A DNA stretch of 64,000 nucleotides from Pseudomonas mosselii (GTDB lineage Bacteria > Pseudomonadota > Gammaproteobacteria > Pseudomonadales > Pseudomonadaceae): positions 558,001-622,000 of the forward strand of contig NZ_VAUO01000001.1 in assembly GCF_005796105.1 (NCBI RefSeq), given 5' to 3'. This document shows, piece after piece, positions 42,107 through 50,736 of the stretch. Within the stretch, counting starts at the first letter, position 1, and every line of letters begins with the position of its first letter. The position numbers and the translations under genes are program-made. Under the pieces are notes generated by a model. That model was not told where the DNA came from and searched no databases. It saw nothing but the letters and a program-made list of their open reading frames with translations.

Positions 42107-43330
42107 ATGAGTTTTTCTAAGTCCGGCTATGTTGCTGGGGCAGTCGCTTATGCACTTTTTTCGCCGGAAGCATTTCCCCTAGAGTTTTCTGGTTATGTGC
42201 GTAGCGGTGTTGGTGGGTCAACTAAAGGTGGTGCGCAGTCGTGTTTTTTCCTTCCTGGTGCAAAATCTAAATACCGGCTTGGCAACGAGTGTGAGCAATA
42301 TGTTGAAATGGAGCTCCGGCAAGACATGTTTCGGCTCGAAGATGGCTCGGTAATTAGTTTGGATGGAATGGCTCAGGTTCAAAGTAATTACGGGCATAGC
42401 CTAGAATTTACTGGTGATCACAGCTTTACTCGCATGAATCAAATTTATGCGGAGTGGAGCAATATGCCAGCACTCAATGGTGGTTCATTTTGGGCTGGGC
42501 GTCGTTTTTACAAACGAAATGACATAAATATATCGGACTATTTCTACTGGAATCAGAGCGCTACGGGTTTCGGATTTGACCAGGTGGCAATAGGTGACTT
42601 GAAATACAGTTATGTATTCTCTCGAAAGGATGATGTATTTCAAAAACCTCTAATCAACAGGCATGACTTTAATGTCGAGGGCTTCCGTACGAACCCGGGA
42701 GGAGAGGTAGAACTCGGAGTTAGCTACCTTGATAAGCCAAGCAGCGCCAACTCTCATAGCGGCTGGTCTGTAGCCGCTCAGCATAAGCAAGAAGAGTTCT
42801 TGGGGGGAGTTAATAAATTCGCAGTTCAGTATGGTCGAGGGCCAGGCACAGCTTTGGGCTACACGGGAGATCCAACCCTCGACAACAGCAACGAAAGCTG
42901 GCGTGTAGTCGAGTTTTTTGACTGGCAAGTTTCCCCAAGGTTTGGCGGTCAATTTAATATCGTTTACCAGAAAGATAAACGTTCGGATGGTGAGGATCAA
43001 AACTGGCTGTCGGTTGGTGTCCGCCCTGTATACGCCCTCAGCGACCAATTTAAATTGCTCACAGAGCTTGGGCGAGATCAGGTTGAAGCTCCAGGCGGTA
43101 CTCGTAAGCTCACGAAGTTTACAATTGCGCCCACTTGGTCACCCTCAGGGCCAAAATTCTGGGATCGACCAGAAGTGCGTTTATATTACACGTACGCCAA
43201 ATGGAACAAAGCAGCTCAGCGAGCCGCTAACGAGTTTTATGCAGGTTCGGCATTGTCTGAAAGTGGGCCGTTTGACGGCGCTCTGCATGGCTCAAACTTT
43301 GGCGTCCAGCTTGAATATTGGTGGAAATAA
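42107..43330 (+). CDS. maltoporin (LamB)-type carbohydrate porin
   Basis: Outer-membrane sugar-specific trimeric porin, 407 aa. A short signal peptide (about residues 1-24) precedes LEFSGYVRSGVGGSTKGGAQSCFFLPGAKSKYRLGNECEQYVEMEL, which is the LamB/ScrY N-terminal signature, including the paired Cys. DFNV.GF and GRRFYKRNDINISDYFYWNQSATGFGFD match the greasy-slide/sugar-porin family, and it ends with the aromatic GVQLEYWWK typical of outer-membrane barrels. The gene is more AT-rich than its upstream neighbours. It indicates that the region handles a carbohydrate or glycoside too large for general porins. Confidence 0.9.
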   Translation: MSFSKSGYVAGAVAYALFSPEAFPLEFSGYVRSGVGGSTKGGAQSCFFLPGAKSKYRLGNECEQYVEMELRQDMFRLEDGSVISLDGMAQVQSNYGHSLEFTGDHSFTRMNQIYAEWSNMPALNGGSFWAGRRFYKRNDINISDYFYWNQSATGFGFDQVAIGDLKYSYVFSRKDDVFQKPLINRHDFNVEGFRTNPGGEVELGVSYLDKPSSANSHSGWSVAAQHKQEEFLGGVNKFAVQYGRGPGTALGYTGDPTLDNSNESWRVVEFFDWQVSPRFGGQFNIVYQKDKRSDGEDQNWLSVGVRPVYALSDQFKLLTELGRDQVEAPGGTRKLTKFTIAPTWSPSGPKFWDRPEVRLYYTYAKWNKAAQRAANEFYAGSALSESGPFDGALHGSNFGVQLEYWWK

Positions 43331-43376
43331 CCGGGGCTGAGACAGGGGATTAATTAAGGGCTTTCCTGTCCAGTCA

Positions 43377-43416
43377 AGGACGACTCACTCGCTTGTTTAT
43401 CGTGTGGGTCGTCCTT
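43377..43416 (+). terminator. terminator hairpin after the sugar porin
   Basis: AGGACGACTCAC (43377-43388) pairs with GTGGGTCGTCCT (43404-43415) over 12 bp with one G-T pair, loop 15 nt. The T-tract after it is weak. Confidence 0.6.
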
Positions 43417-43579
43417 GTGTCTGTCCCAAAATGGGGCAGAAATTGACTTCATAACTGCTTTAGGATCGCTGGTCTGTTGAAAGCTCGGTCAAGTGAGCGG
43501 CGAAAAGAAAGCGGATCCCAAGAAATATGCGAGAAAGGCCTAGTGCCTACGCTTAAACTCAACATCTAGAGAGCTTGCC

Positions 43580-45184
43580 ATGATTATGGGTGCTAGCCGG
43601 CTTAACATACAAGATCATGATGACACTCGAGTGCTGGCCGAGCAATCAGCAGAGGACTACTCGAGGCATGTGGTACCTCTTGCTGCACGGTCAAGCCGTT
43701 GGAGTCTTGCAATGTCCTCTTGGTCAGTCCTGAGCGCTCTTTTTTATCTCTATATAAGCGTGGCGGTGGCGCAAGCGGTTGGTACACGAAGTGCGCTGAT
43801 TGGTATTATGTTGTCGATAGCGTTTTATGGCGTTGTCAACTATTTGATTTGTCAGCGATCGATTAAGAGCGGCCTTTCAGTAGCCCTGCTTTCTCGAAGT
43901 GTTTTTGGCGGTGCGGGTGCGGTCATTTCCTCACTGATATTTGCAGTAACTGCTATATATTATGCAGTATTTGAAGGTTCTATTATTGCTGTTGCGTTTC
44001 AGCAGTATTTTGCACCTGAAAGCGATATTCGGTGGTGGTATTTGCTGGTAGTTGCGTATGCAGTTCCGCTAGTGTTGGGCGGAATTCAGTTATGGATGGA
44101 TAAGCTTAACGGGGCGCTATTGCCTTTGTATGTCGGTGGTTTGTTGGTAATAGTGATAATGGCTGGCACGAGGTTTGGCTTTTCTACTGATTTTTTGAAT
44201 ATAGAACCATCGCTTGAAATTAGCATGCCGGGATGGCTGTGGGCCTTCATTGTTTACTTGGGTATTTGCGTCAATATGATGGTTACCGCCGAATTTTCCC
44301 GTTTCGGTAAGCCAGAAGACGCAAATTTCCATGGTTTGTTTACTTTTGGCCCTGTTTTCTATTTTGCATTATATGCCGTAAATGGGGTGGCTGGGATCTT
44401 CATCATGGATACGGTCTTTCCCGGGCTCGAGGCTAGCGAGCAAGGCATCGCTGAGGCTGTACTTAAAGCGTCAGGCCTCGTCGGCTTGCTTTTCATTCTG
44501 GTTAGCCAAACCCGCATCAACACTGCAAATTACTATATGGCATCACTCAATTTAGCCGGCTTTGCTGCTCGTGGCTTGGGGATTCGTTTGCCTCGTGCTG
44601 TTTGGGTTTTGGTTGTTGGCGTTTGTGTTTATTTGTTGATGCTTACAAATGTCTTCAGTTATTTACTAAAGGCATTGGCTTGGCAGGGGGTGGCTGTGAC
44701 GTCGTGGGTTGCAATCCTCTTGACTCACTATGCATTAAATTCTAATGACGAGGGTAATGAATTTCGTCCGGGGAGGGTAAAAGCGATAATGCCGGGTGCC
44801 TGGGCGATCATATGCTCTACATGTCTCGGAATTTCCATTATTGAACTAGGATCTAAAGGCGTATGGTATGTGGATTTCGCTCCATTGCTGGTGTCATTTG
44901 TTGCGGCCTCTAGCTATTGGCTGATTACTAAATTTGCTGGGCCGCGGCCCCTCTTGCGAGTGCGAGATCCTAGGAATGAGGTGGCTGATATATGGAGTCA
45001 GCATATTGAGTGTCATGCCTGCTTCCGCTTTTATACCGCAATTGAAATGGATGCCGATCCCTCAGCTAATCAGCAAGCCATCTGTACAGGTTGTGCTGAA
45101 GCAAACAAGGTCTTCTTGTCGTCAGTGAAGTCAGAGTCTGATCATTTGAGTAAGCAGTCTGCATCGAGATTGAATGGCTCATGA
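43580..45184 (+). CDS. NCS1/cytosine-permease-type transporter with C-terminal zinc-ribbon-like tail
   Basis: 534-aa nucleobase-cation-symport-1 family permease with about 12 hydrophobic segments; NYLICQRSIKSGLSVALLSRSVFGG is the conserved TM2-TM3 region. Cargo of the family includes cytosine, allantoin, hydantoins and related ring compounds. After the last helix a 70-residue hydrophilic tail contains CHAC (near residue 476) and CTGC (near 508), a CxxC-x28-CxxC arrangement that looks able to bind zinc. This is unusual for NCS1 proteins and might be a regulatory module. The 249-nt gap upstream holds the porin terminator. Confidence 0.82.
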   Translation: MIMGASRLNIQDHDDTRVLAEQSAEDYSRHVVPLAARSSRWSLAMSSWSVLSALFYLYISVAVAQAVGTRSALIGIMLSIAFYGVVNYLICQRSIKSGLSVALLSRSVFGGAGAVISSLIFAVTAIYYAVFEGSIIAVAFQQYFAPESDIRWWYLLVVAYAVPLVLGGIQLWMDKLNGALLPLYVGGLLVIVIMAGTRFGFSTDFLNIEPSLEISMPGWLWAFIVYLGICVNMMVTAEFSRFGKPEDANFHGLFTFGPVFYFALYAVNGVAGIFIMDTVFPGLEASEQGIAEAVLKASGLVGLLFILVSQTRINTANYYMASLNLAGFAARGLGIRLPRAVWVLVVGVCVYLLMLTNVFSYLLKALAWQGVAVTSWVAILLTHYALNSNDEGNEFRPGRVKAIMPGAWAIICSTCLGISIIELGSKGVWYVDFAPLLVSFVAASSYWLITKFAGPRPLLRVRDPRNEVADIWSQHIECHACFRFYTAIEMDADPSANQQAICTGCAEANKVFLSSVKSESDHLSKQSASRLNGS

Positions 45185-45355
45185 TTGGGCTTACCGTTTC
45201 AATATTGCTAAGTAATCCTGTGGCTGAGTTGTGGGTTGGTCGCGAGATCATATAAAAAATTAAGCTGTTCATTGGTTTGTTGCTACCTGCCTTTCTAGCT
45301 CGATTGCGACAGCTCGATTTTGCGTGCCTGTCGCGTGTATTAAGTCCGGGGTGAG

Positions 45356-46633
45356 ATGATGAAGCATAGAGTTTTGATTGTTGGTGGTGGTGCAGGCGGG
45401 CTTGAGTTGGCTACCAGACTTGGTAAGACGCTCGGAAAGCAAAAAAAAGCGGCGATTACATTGGTGGATGCAAATTTAACGCACATCTGGAAGCCGCTCC
45501 TTCACGAAGTTGCAGCTGGTTCTTTGGATCCCAGTATTGATGAGCTGAATTATTTTGCGCAGGCAAAGTGGAACCATTTTTCGTTTCAGTTTGGCCGCAT
45601 GGTAGGTATGGATCGTGAGCGAAAAGTAGTGCTGCTGGCATCCAGCGACGGGGATGCTCGGGAGGTACCTTACGATACACTTGTACTGGCTGTTGGTAGT
45701 CAGTGCAATGATTTCGGCACTGTAGGTGTTCAAGATCATTGTCAATTCTTGGATAGCCGTACTCAGGCTGAAAAGCTTCAGAAGCAGCTTCTCGCACGTT
45801 ACATGCGAGCGCATGCAGAAGATGCATCTAATCCACTCCGAATCGCTATTGTCGGAGCCGGCGCAACCGGGGTTGAGCTGTGCGCAGAGCTGCAGCATGC
45901 TGTCCGTGTCATTGAGGGATATGGCCTTCGTCATGCGTCCCCGGACATTCTGCAAGTGACTTTGCTAGAGGCTGGCCCTAGGATTCTCCCTGTCTTGAAT
46001 CAAGATGTCAGTGAGACTGTTCACTCAGGCCTAGCCAACCTGGGGATTGACGTCCGTGTGAATACGGCGGTGAAGGAGGTGAAGGCTAAGGGCGTAGTAC
46101 TTGCCGACGGTGGTGCTATTTCCTCTGACCTGACGATCTGGGCTGCAGGTATCAAAGCACCTGCATTTTTGAAGGGGCTAAGCGGGCTGGAGACGAATCG
46201 GATCAACCAGCTTTTGGTACGCCGTACGCTGCAGACGACGATCGATGACTCAATTTTTGCCATAGGTGATTGTGCGTCCTGTCCGTTATCCGATGAGGGA
46301 GCAGGTACTGTCCCTCCTCGAGCACAGGCTGCCCATCAACAAGCCGAGATGTTGAGCAGAAGCCTCGCTCTCCGTATCTCTGGCAAGCCGCTGCTCAAAT
46401 TCAATTATGAAGACCGAGGGACATTGATCTCGATGGCGTCTTTCAATGCAGTAGGAGCGCTGACTGGACTGCTGGGGCGGAAAAATGTGACCGAAGGTCT
46501 TTTTGCAAGGACACTATATATGTCACTTTATCGACTTCATCAGGTAGCACTGTTTGGCGCTACGAGGGCGCTGTTAAAGGCATTCTCTGATTTGCTGCAG
46601 CGTAAGACCCGGCCAAGGCTCAAACTCCACTAA
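45356..46633 (+). CDS. ndh: type II NADH dehydrogenase
   Basis: Non-proton-pumping NADH:quinone oxidoreductase (NDH-2), 425 aa. FAD motif VLIVGGGAGGLELATRLG at residues 5-22; second nucleotide motif IAIVGAGATGVELCAEL near 164; FAD-site block FAIGDCAS near 301. The C-terminal region IRLHQ-like MSLYRLHQVALFG is the membrane-contact part. A single gene with an upstream gap of 171 nt, convergent with the Gfo/Idh pair. It would re-oxidise NADH from the nearby dehydrogenases. Confidence 0.93.
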   Translation: MMKHRVLIVGGGAGGLELATRLGKTLGKQKKAAITLVDANLTHIWKPLLHEVAAGSLDPSIDELNYFAQAKWNHFSFQFGRMVGMDRERKVVLLASSDGDAREVPYDTLVLAVGSQCNDFGTVGVQDHCQFLDSRTQAEKLQKQLLARYMRAHAEDASNPLRIAIVGAGATGVELCAELQHAVRVIEGYGLRHASPDILQVTLLEAGPRILPVLNQDVSETVHSGLANLGIDVRVNTAVKEVKAKGVVLADGGAISSDLTIWAAGIKAPAFLKGLSGLETNRINQLLVRRTLQTTIDDSIFAIGDCASCPLSDEGAGTVPPRAQAAHQQAEMLSRSLALRISGKPLLKFNYEDRGTLISMASFNAVGALTGLLGRKNVTEGLFARTLYMSLYRLHQVALFGATRALLKAFSDLLQRKTRPRLKLH

Positions 46634-46658
46634 TATTGAGATTGATTGAAGCGTACGT

Positions 46659-46712
46659 GTAGGTTGCTGATAACCTACGGGATTGCTGCAGTAGTGTGAG
46701 TACTACTGCAGC
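46659..46712. terminator. tandem hairpins between ndh and Gfo/Idh
   Basis: GTAGGTT/AACCTAC (46659-46678) and GCTGCAGTAGT/ACTACTGCAGC (46685-46712, 11-bp perfect stem, 6-nt loop). They lie between convergent genes; no strong T-tract. Confidence 0.6.
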
Positions 46713-46756
46713 TTACGTCCCGTTGGCCGGCCAATAGGAAGTGCTTCGTGTAACCC

Positions 46757-47719
46757 TCAGCTGAAATCCAGGTCGATAGACCTTCTTTCACTAATGGACT
46801 TTCTGGCAGCATCCATGATTACAGTGGCGTCATAAGCGTCACTTAGAGACGAAAGTGGGGCGCGCTTTCCAGTGAGACACTCTTCAATGAAGAACTTTTG
46901 GATTTGGTAAAAGCTATCCCAATATGTGCCGTCGTCCCAGAACGGAAGTCTCGCGTCTCCGAACTTTGTCGTATCCCACGGCACCACTGATGAACCATTC
47001 TTGCCGATAATTTTGAAGTACACAGACCAGGGGTCACGGCTACAATCATCGGCTGAGAAGCTGCCCCAAAGATTCGCGATGTTGCCGTTTGGATATTCTG
47101 CGATGATCATTAGCTGATCGTGGGCTTGCGGATCTTCGAAATGGACATTAGAGCCTGTAGCAAAAACTCGTTCCGGCCGACCCAAAAAATACAGCATGCA
47201 ATATATGTGATGAACCATAAGCTCGCTCATGGTTAGATCAGGCGCGCCAATTTCAGCGGGGTGACGCTTGTTATAGATTGCCCAGAAGTTTACGATTTCT
47301 CCGAGATGCCCGGCGTCAATATGCGCGCGAACACGCTGCATGGTTTCTGCATAAACGTAGTTGTGAGACGGTACGCACAAGCGATTGACGCCGCGCGAAA
47401 GTATCTCCAGCTCTCGGATTTGATCGGTACTCGTGCAAATTGGCTTTTCTATCAGTACATGCTTTCTTGCGAATAGAGCTTCTTTGGCGAAGTGAAAGTG
47501 GGTTTCTGCGTTGGTACAGATAACAACCGCATCGATGCTAGGATCATCAAGTAAGGCTTCCGGGGTCGGGTATACTACCCCTCCAAACCGCTCTTTAAAC
47601 GCAGCTGCTTTGCTCGGAGTTCTACCCCATCCACCGACGTAGGCGGTGGGGTCAATTTCATTAAGCGCAGTTACATGCAGCTCTGCAACGTTGCCTAGCC
47701 CAATAATGCCAATTTTCAT
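46757..47719 (-). CDS. Gfo/Idh/MocA oxidoreductase
   Basis: 320-aa Gfo/Idh enzyme. GLGNVAELHVTALNEID at the N-terminus is the nucleotide fold, IEKPICT near residue 95 the family motif, and MSELMVHHIYCMLYFLG the equivalent of the catalytic Asp/His segment, in an unusual form. Sugar or cyclitol dehydrogenase/reductase, substrate unknown. Starts 9 nt after the upstream gene, so the two are one operon. It is distinct in sequence from the three Gfo/Idh enzymes at 33.6-37 kb. Confidence 0.84.
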   Translation of the reverse strand: MKIGIIGLGNVAELHVTALNEIDPTAYVGGWGRTPSKAAAFKERFGGVVYPTPEALLDDPSIDAVVICTNAETHFHFAKEALFARKHVLIEKPICTSTDQIRELEILSRGVNRLCVPSHNYVYAETMQRVRAHIDAGHLGEIVNFWAIYNKRHPAEIGAPDLTMSELMVHHIYCMLYFLGRPERVFATGSNVHFEDPQAHDQLMIIAEYPNGNIANLWGSFSADDCSRDPWSVYFKIIGKNGSSVVPWDTTKFGDARLPFWDDGTYWDSFYQIQKFFIEECLTGKRAPLSSLSDAYDATVIMDAARKSISERRSIDLDFS

Positions 47720-47728
47720 GTGCTATTC

Positions 47729-48721
47729 TCAATACTTGATGTCGACAGTTTGGCCGGATGCTAAAGACTCAGCGGCAGCATCCGCGATCAGTTGAGCAAA
47801 CAACCCATCTGCAGCGTTCGGAGTAGGTGATGTGCCAGTGGAAATGCAGTGAACAAATTGCTCCATTTCTGCGAGGTATGCAGGGCCAAATCTCTCTAGG
47901 AAAAATGGCTTGGCGACAGGCATCGTAAATCCTGAACTTGTCGCACTTTCAACTTGGCTTTCATGGATGTTTGTAACTCTCAGCATTCCTTTGGAGCCAT
48001 GTACCTCGAGTCTTTGGTCATAGCCATAACTAGCACGGCGTGAGTTTGAAATTTGACATATTTTTCCAGACTTTGTCATGAGCAGTGCTATGGCGGTGTC
48101 AACGTCGCCTACGTCTTTAACTGCCGGGTCTACCAGCGCTGAGCCAGTTGCAAACACCCGAGTAGGATTTTCATTCAGTAAGAATCGTGCCAAGTCAAAA
48201 TCATGGATCATCATGTCCCTGAAGATGCCACCAGAGCCTTTCAGGTACTCGACCGGAGGTGGAGCAGGGTCTCGGGACGTGATTGTGACAGTTTCCAGCT
48301 GCCCGATTTCACCCGCAGCTAGTCGTTTCTGCAACGCACCAAAATGCGGATCGAACCGTTGATTGAACGCGGTCATAAACGGTACGCCGGCGCTTGAGAC
48401 CTTCGCTATGCATTGACGAACCCGATCTGAGGACATATCAATAGGCTTTTCACAGAAAATCGGCTTTCCTGCATCTGCCAAGGCATGGATAAGATCGAAG
48501 TGAGTCGGAGAGGGCGTCGCAATCACTACTGCATCTATGTCTTCTGCCCGAATGATTCCGTCGATCGTCCTGGCTTCAACATTGAAGCGGCTGGCACATG
48601 TTTCAGCTGCTGCGGGTATGGCGTCGGCTACCGCTACAAGCTTGGCGGTTGGAATCTGCATTAGACTCGCCGCGTGCACATTTCCGATTCGACCGCAGCC
48701 TAGAATACCTACTCTGAGCAT
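47729..48721 (-). CDS. Gfo/Idh/MocA oxidoreductase, myo-inositol 2-dehydrogenase-like
   Basis: 330-aa member closest to IolG/scyllo-inositol dehydrogenases. Blocks: GILGCGRIGNVHAASL at residues 6-21, CEKPIDMSSDRV near 90, FNQRFDPHFGALQKRLAAGEIGQL, and FRDMMIHDFDLARFLL, with the catalytic Asp and His near 170. NAD-linked oxidation of a cyclitol or sugar ring hydroxyl. First gene of the minus-strand Gfo/Idh pair; promoter in the 655-nt gap upstream. Confidence 0.88.
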   Translation of the reverse strand: MLRVGILGCGRIGNVHAASLMQIPTAKLVAVADAIPAAAETCASRFNVEARTIDGIIRAEDIDAVVIATPSPTHFDLIHALADAGKPIFCEKPIDMSSDRVRQCIAKVSSAGVPFMTAFNQRFDPHFGALQKRLAAGEIGQLETVTITSRDPAPPPVEYLKGSGGIFRDMMIHDFDLARFLLNENPTRVFATGSALVDPAVKDVGDVDTAIALLMTKSGKICQISNSRRASYGYDQRLEVHGSKGMLRVTNIHESQVESATSSGFTMPVAKPFFLERFGPAYLAEMEQFVHCISTGTSPTPNAADGLFAQLIADAAAESLASGQTVDIKY

Positions 48722-49376
48722 ATCGCTATCTCTGTATTTTAATTTGTTGATTTGAAGACGGCGAAATTAGAGTGGCAGCGAGCGCTTTAACGGGCGAATC
48801 GTATTTTTTTATAAGCACTGAAAGCTAAAGGTTATCAGCGGAATTCTTGTCCTCACCAGGCACATGGTTGCTGGGATTGAGGCCTTATAGATTTACGAGG
48901 ATTGCGAGAGTGAAGGACTTTAAATAGCGGCCAGAAATCATCCCAATCATCATTGGCCTTCTTACTCTTTTGGATTTGTTGCTAATTTTGGTAACGCGCT
49001 GAGACGAAATCTGATCATCTGGTCATGTTACAAGCCTTGGCCAGGCTGCTGTGTCAGTTTGGCACAGTTGCGTCGTCTGCGTGAGGATAGTCTAACGGTT
49101 CGGTAAGCAGATCCATCGGCTCAGCTCTAGAGCATCTGAGCCAAGCAGTGATGGCGCTAACCACGCCAGACCTCAGTTCCCAACTATAGGCTTGGTCTAA
49201 ATAAAAAATAGAAATTTTGAGTCTTCTGCCTCTCATTCAGCGATTCACTGATTAGCTAGCCAAGGCCAATGCTGATGGATCAACTGTTTTTCTGGTTGGT
49301 GTGTCTGCTTGCGTTGTAGCTGCCGCAGTGGCAATTGCTCTGTGAAAACTAACAAAAATTATAGTCGGGGATATGT
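48722..49376. other. 655-nt intergenic region without a convincing gene
   Basis: Contains the promoters for the divergent Gfo/Idh pair and the TorF-type porin. GGCTCAG (49118-49124) pairs with CTGAGCC (49136-49142), inside which GCTCTAGAGC is itself a palindrome. A partial match to the LysR element, GAAAG-N7-TTATC, lies at 48820-48836. No coding sequence is supported. Confidence 0.5.
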
Positions 49377-50111
49377 ATGAAGCATTCTTTTAAGCTTGCG
49401 GCTATTTTTCTGGCGGCAGTTTCGCCGTGGTCGGAAAGCAATGCGATTGAGTTGAGCAAGGACTTTACGCTCGCGCTCGATGCAGGGTTGTACAGTCAGT
49501 ATTGGTCTCGCGGGATGTCACAAACCCAAGGCGATCCAGCCCTTCAAGGCTCCGCCACCTTAGTACATTCCAGTGGTTTGTTCGCGGGCGTATGGAGCTC
49601 GAATGTCGACTTCGGTCACGGCAGCAAGACACGCCAGGAAATCGATTATTACCTGGGTTACTCCATGCAGCTGGCCGATGACGTTAGCTTGGAGTTGACT
49701 TATCTGGAGTACGAGTACCCCAAGCAAGCGGATCTCAATTACAGCGAATACTATGCGAAACTGAATGCCCACGGATTCATCTTAGGCGGTTATTACTCCG
49801 ATGATCTGTGGGGAGATGAAAGCATGCTCTACAGCTTCGTGGGCTATGAAACTACCTTGCCAGGAGATATAGGCTTGAAAACACGCTATGGCCAGGTTGA
49901 CTACAAAGATCCTGTTTTCGTTTCCGGAAACGGCAGCACCCGAAGCAAGTACAACGAGTGGCAGGTTGAAGTGAACAAGGAACTGCTGGGGCTCAAATGG
50001 TCTCTCAGCTACGCTGATAGCAATCTCTCCAAGGTAGAATGTCTCAACTTCAACGGCTTTGATGATGTCTGCTCCGCAACCGTCATCGCCGGTGTTAGCA
50101 AGTCGTTCTAG
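49377..50111 (+). CDS. TorF family putative outer-membrane porin
   Basis: 244-aa protein of the TorF/gcw_chp family. A signal peptide (MKHSFKLAAIFLAAVSPWSESNA) precedes a beta-barrel-like chain beginning ELSKDFTLALDAGLYSQYWSRGMSQTQGDPALQGSATL, the family's conserved start. It alternates aromatic-rich strands and ends in VSKSF with a terminal Phe. Outer-membrane location; substrate unknown. Single-gene unit with two terminators downstream. Confidence 0.87.
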   Translation: MKHSFKLAAIFLAAVSPWSESNAIELSKDFTLALDAGLYSQYWSRGMSQTQGDPALQGSATLVHSSGLFAGVWSSNVDFGHGSKTRQEIDYYLGYSMQLADDVSLELTYLEYEYPKQADLNYSEYYAKLNAHGFILGGYYSDDLWGDESMLYSFVGYETTLPGDIGLKTRYGQVDYKDPVFVSGNGSTRSKYNEWQVEVNKELLGLKWSLSYADSNLSKVECLNFNGFDDVCSATVIAGVSKSF

Positions 50112-50144
50112 CTGGTTTGGTTATGAATATGAGCTGATTGGTTG

Positions 50145-50176
50145 TACAAAGCGGGCAATCTATTGCCCGCTTTGTA
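50145..50176 (+). terminator. terminator of the TorF-type gene
   Basis: TACAAAGCGGGCAAT (50145-50159) and ATTGCCCGCTTTGTA (50162-50176) form a perfect 15-bp stem. Confidence 0.75.
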
Positions 50177-50328
50177 GCGCGTGCATACTACCTATCGTAA
50201 GAAATAAGCACTGTGTGGAGCGTGCTGGCTCGTATACCCATTGATGCTGTCTAATGGGCTTTCCTGCTTATGCGCTAAGTAGAGAGATCAGGTATGTTAC
50301 AGCGCAGAACACTATAGACTTTAACCCT

Positions 50329-50367
50329 TGCTTAGAAAATTTGGGATTTTCCTAAGCATTTTCTTAT
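50329..50367 (+). terminator. second hairpin with T-run
   Basis: TGCTTAG (50329-50335) pairs with CTAAGCA (50352-50358), AAAAT/ATTTT pair inside with one bulge, and TTTTCTTATT follows. It lies in the 313-nt convergent gap before the cytochrome gene, which otherwise holds nothing I recognise. Confidence 0.6.
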
Positions 50368-50424
50368 TGAAGTTTTTTTGGTAGTTTCTCTTGTCACTTT
50401 TTTGGTGGTCAGACTTTTCACTTT

Positions 50425-50715
50425 TCAGCGAGACATCCAGCCTATTGTTGCCAAGAGGTCTTCGTCGCTGCAGTCACTGCAAAGTCCGCGTGGGGGCATG
50501 ACACTCAAGCCATTCACTACGTTTTTGAGCAATATTTCTTGCCCTTGAGCCAGGCGAGGTTTCCAAGCAGCGATATCGCCTTTTTTGGGCGCGTTTGGGA
50601 GTTGTCCGTTGTGGCACATGGCGCACGTTTTTGAGAATACGGCCTCAGGCTCTTGAGCCGCTTGGGCAGTAGCAATCATGAAGGCTGTCAGGGTAATCAG
50701 CAGTGTTCTTTTCAT
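50425..50715 (-). CDS. c-type cytochrome (c5-like)
   Basis: 96-aa periplasmic monoheme cytochrome c. A signal peptide (residues 1-19, ending AQA) precedes the heme site CAMCH at about 31-35 with axial Met in SVMPPRG near 74. A second Cys pair (GLCSDCSDEDL) is characteristic of cytochrome c5. Last gene of the glyoxalase/GMC operon. It probably accepts electrons from the GMC flavoenzyme complex or passes them to the respiratory chain. Confidence 0.9.
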   Translation of the reverse strand: MKRTLLITLTAFMIATAQAAQEPEAVFSKTCAMCHNGQLPNAPKKGDIAAWKPRLAQGQEILLKNVVNGLSVMPPRGLCSDCSDEDLLATIGWMSR

Positions 50716-50736
50716 AGGAGATCTTCTTCTTGTTGT

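Noticed and set aside
42107..43330. OprD-type porin
   Set aside because: The N-terminal SGYVRSGVGG...KYRLGNECE signature is LamB/ScrY, not OprD.
48820..48836. Fifth LysR-type site before the Gfo/Idh pair
   Set aside because: Only one arm matches (GAAAG-N7-TTATC) and the second element is absent; kept as a weak half-site only.
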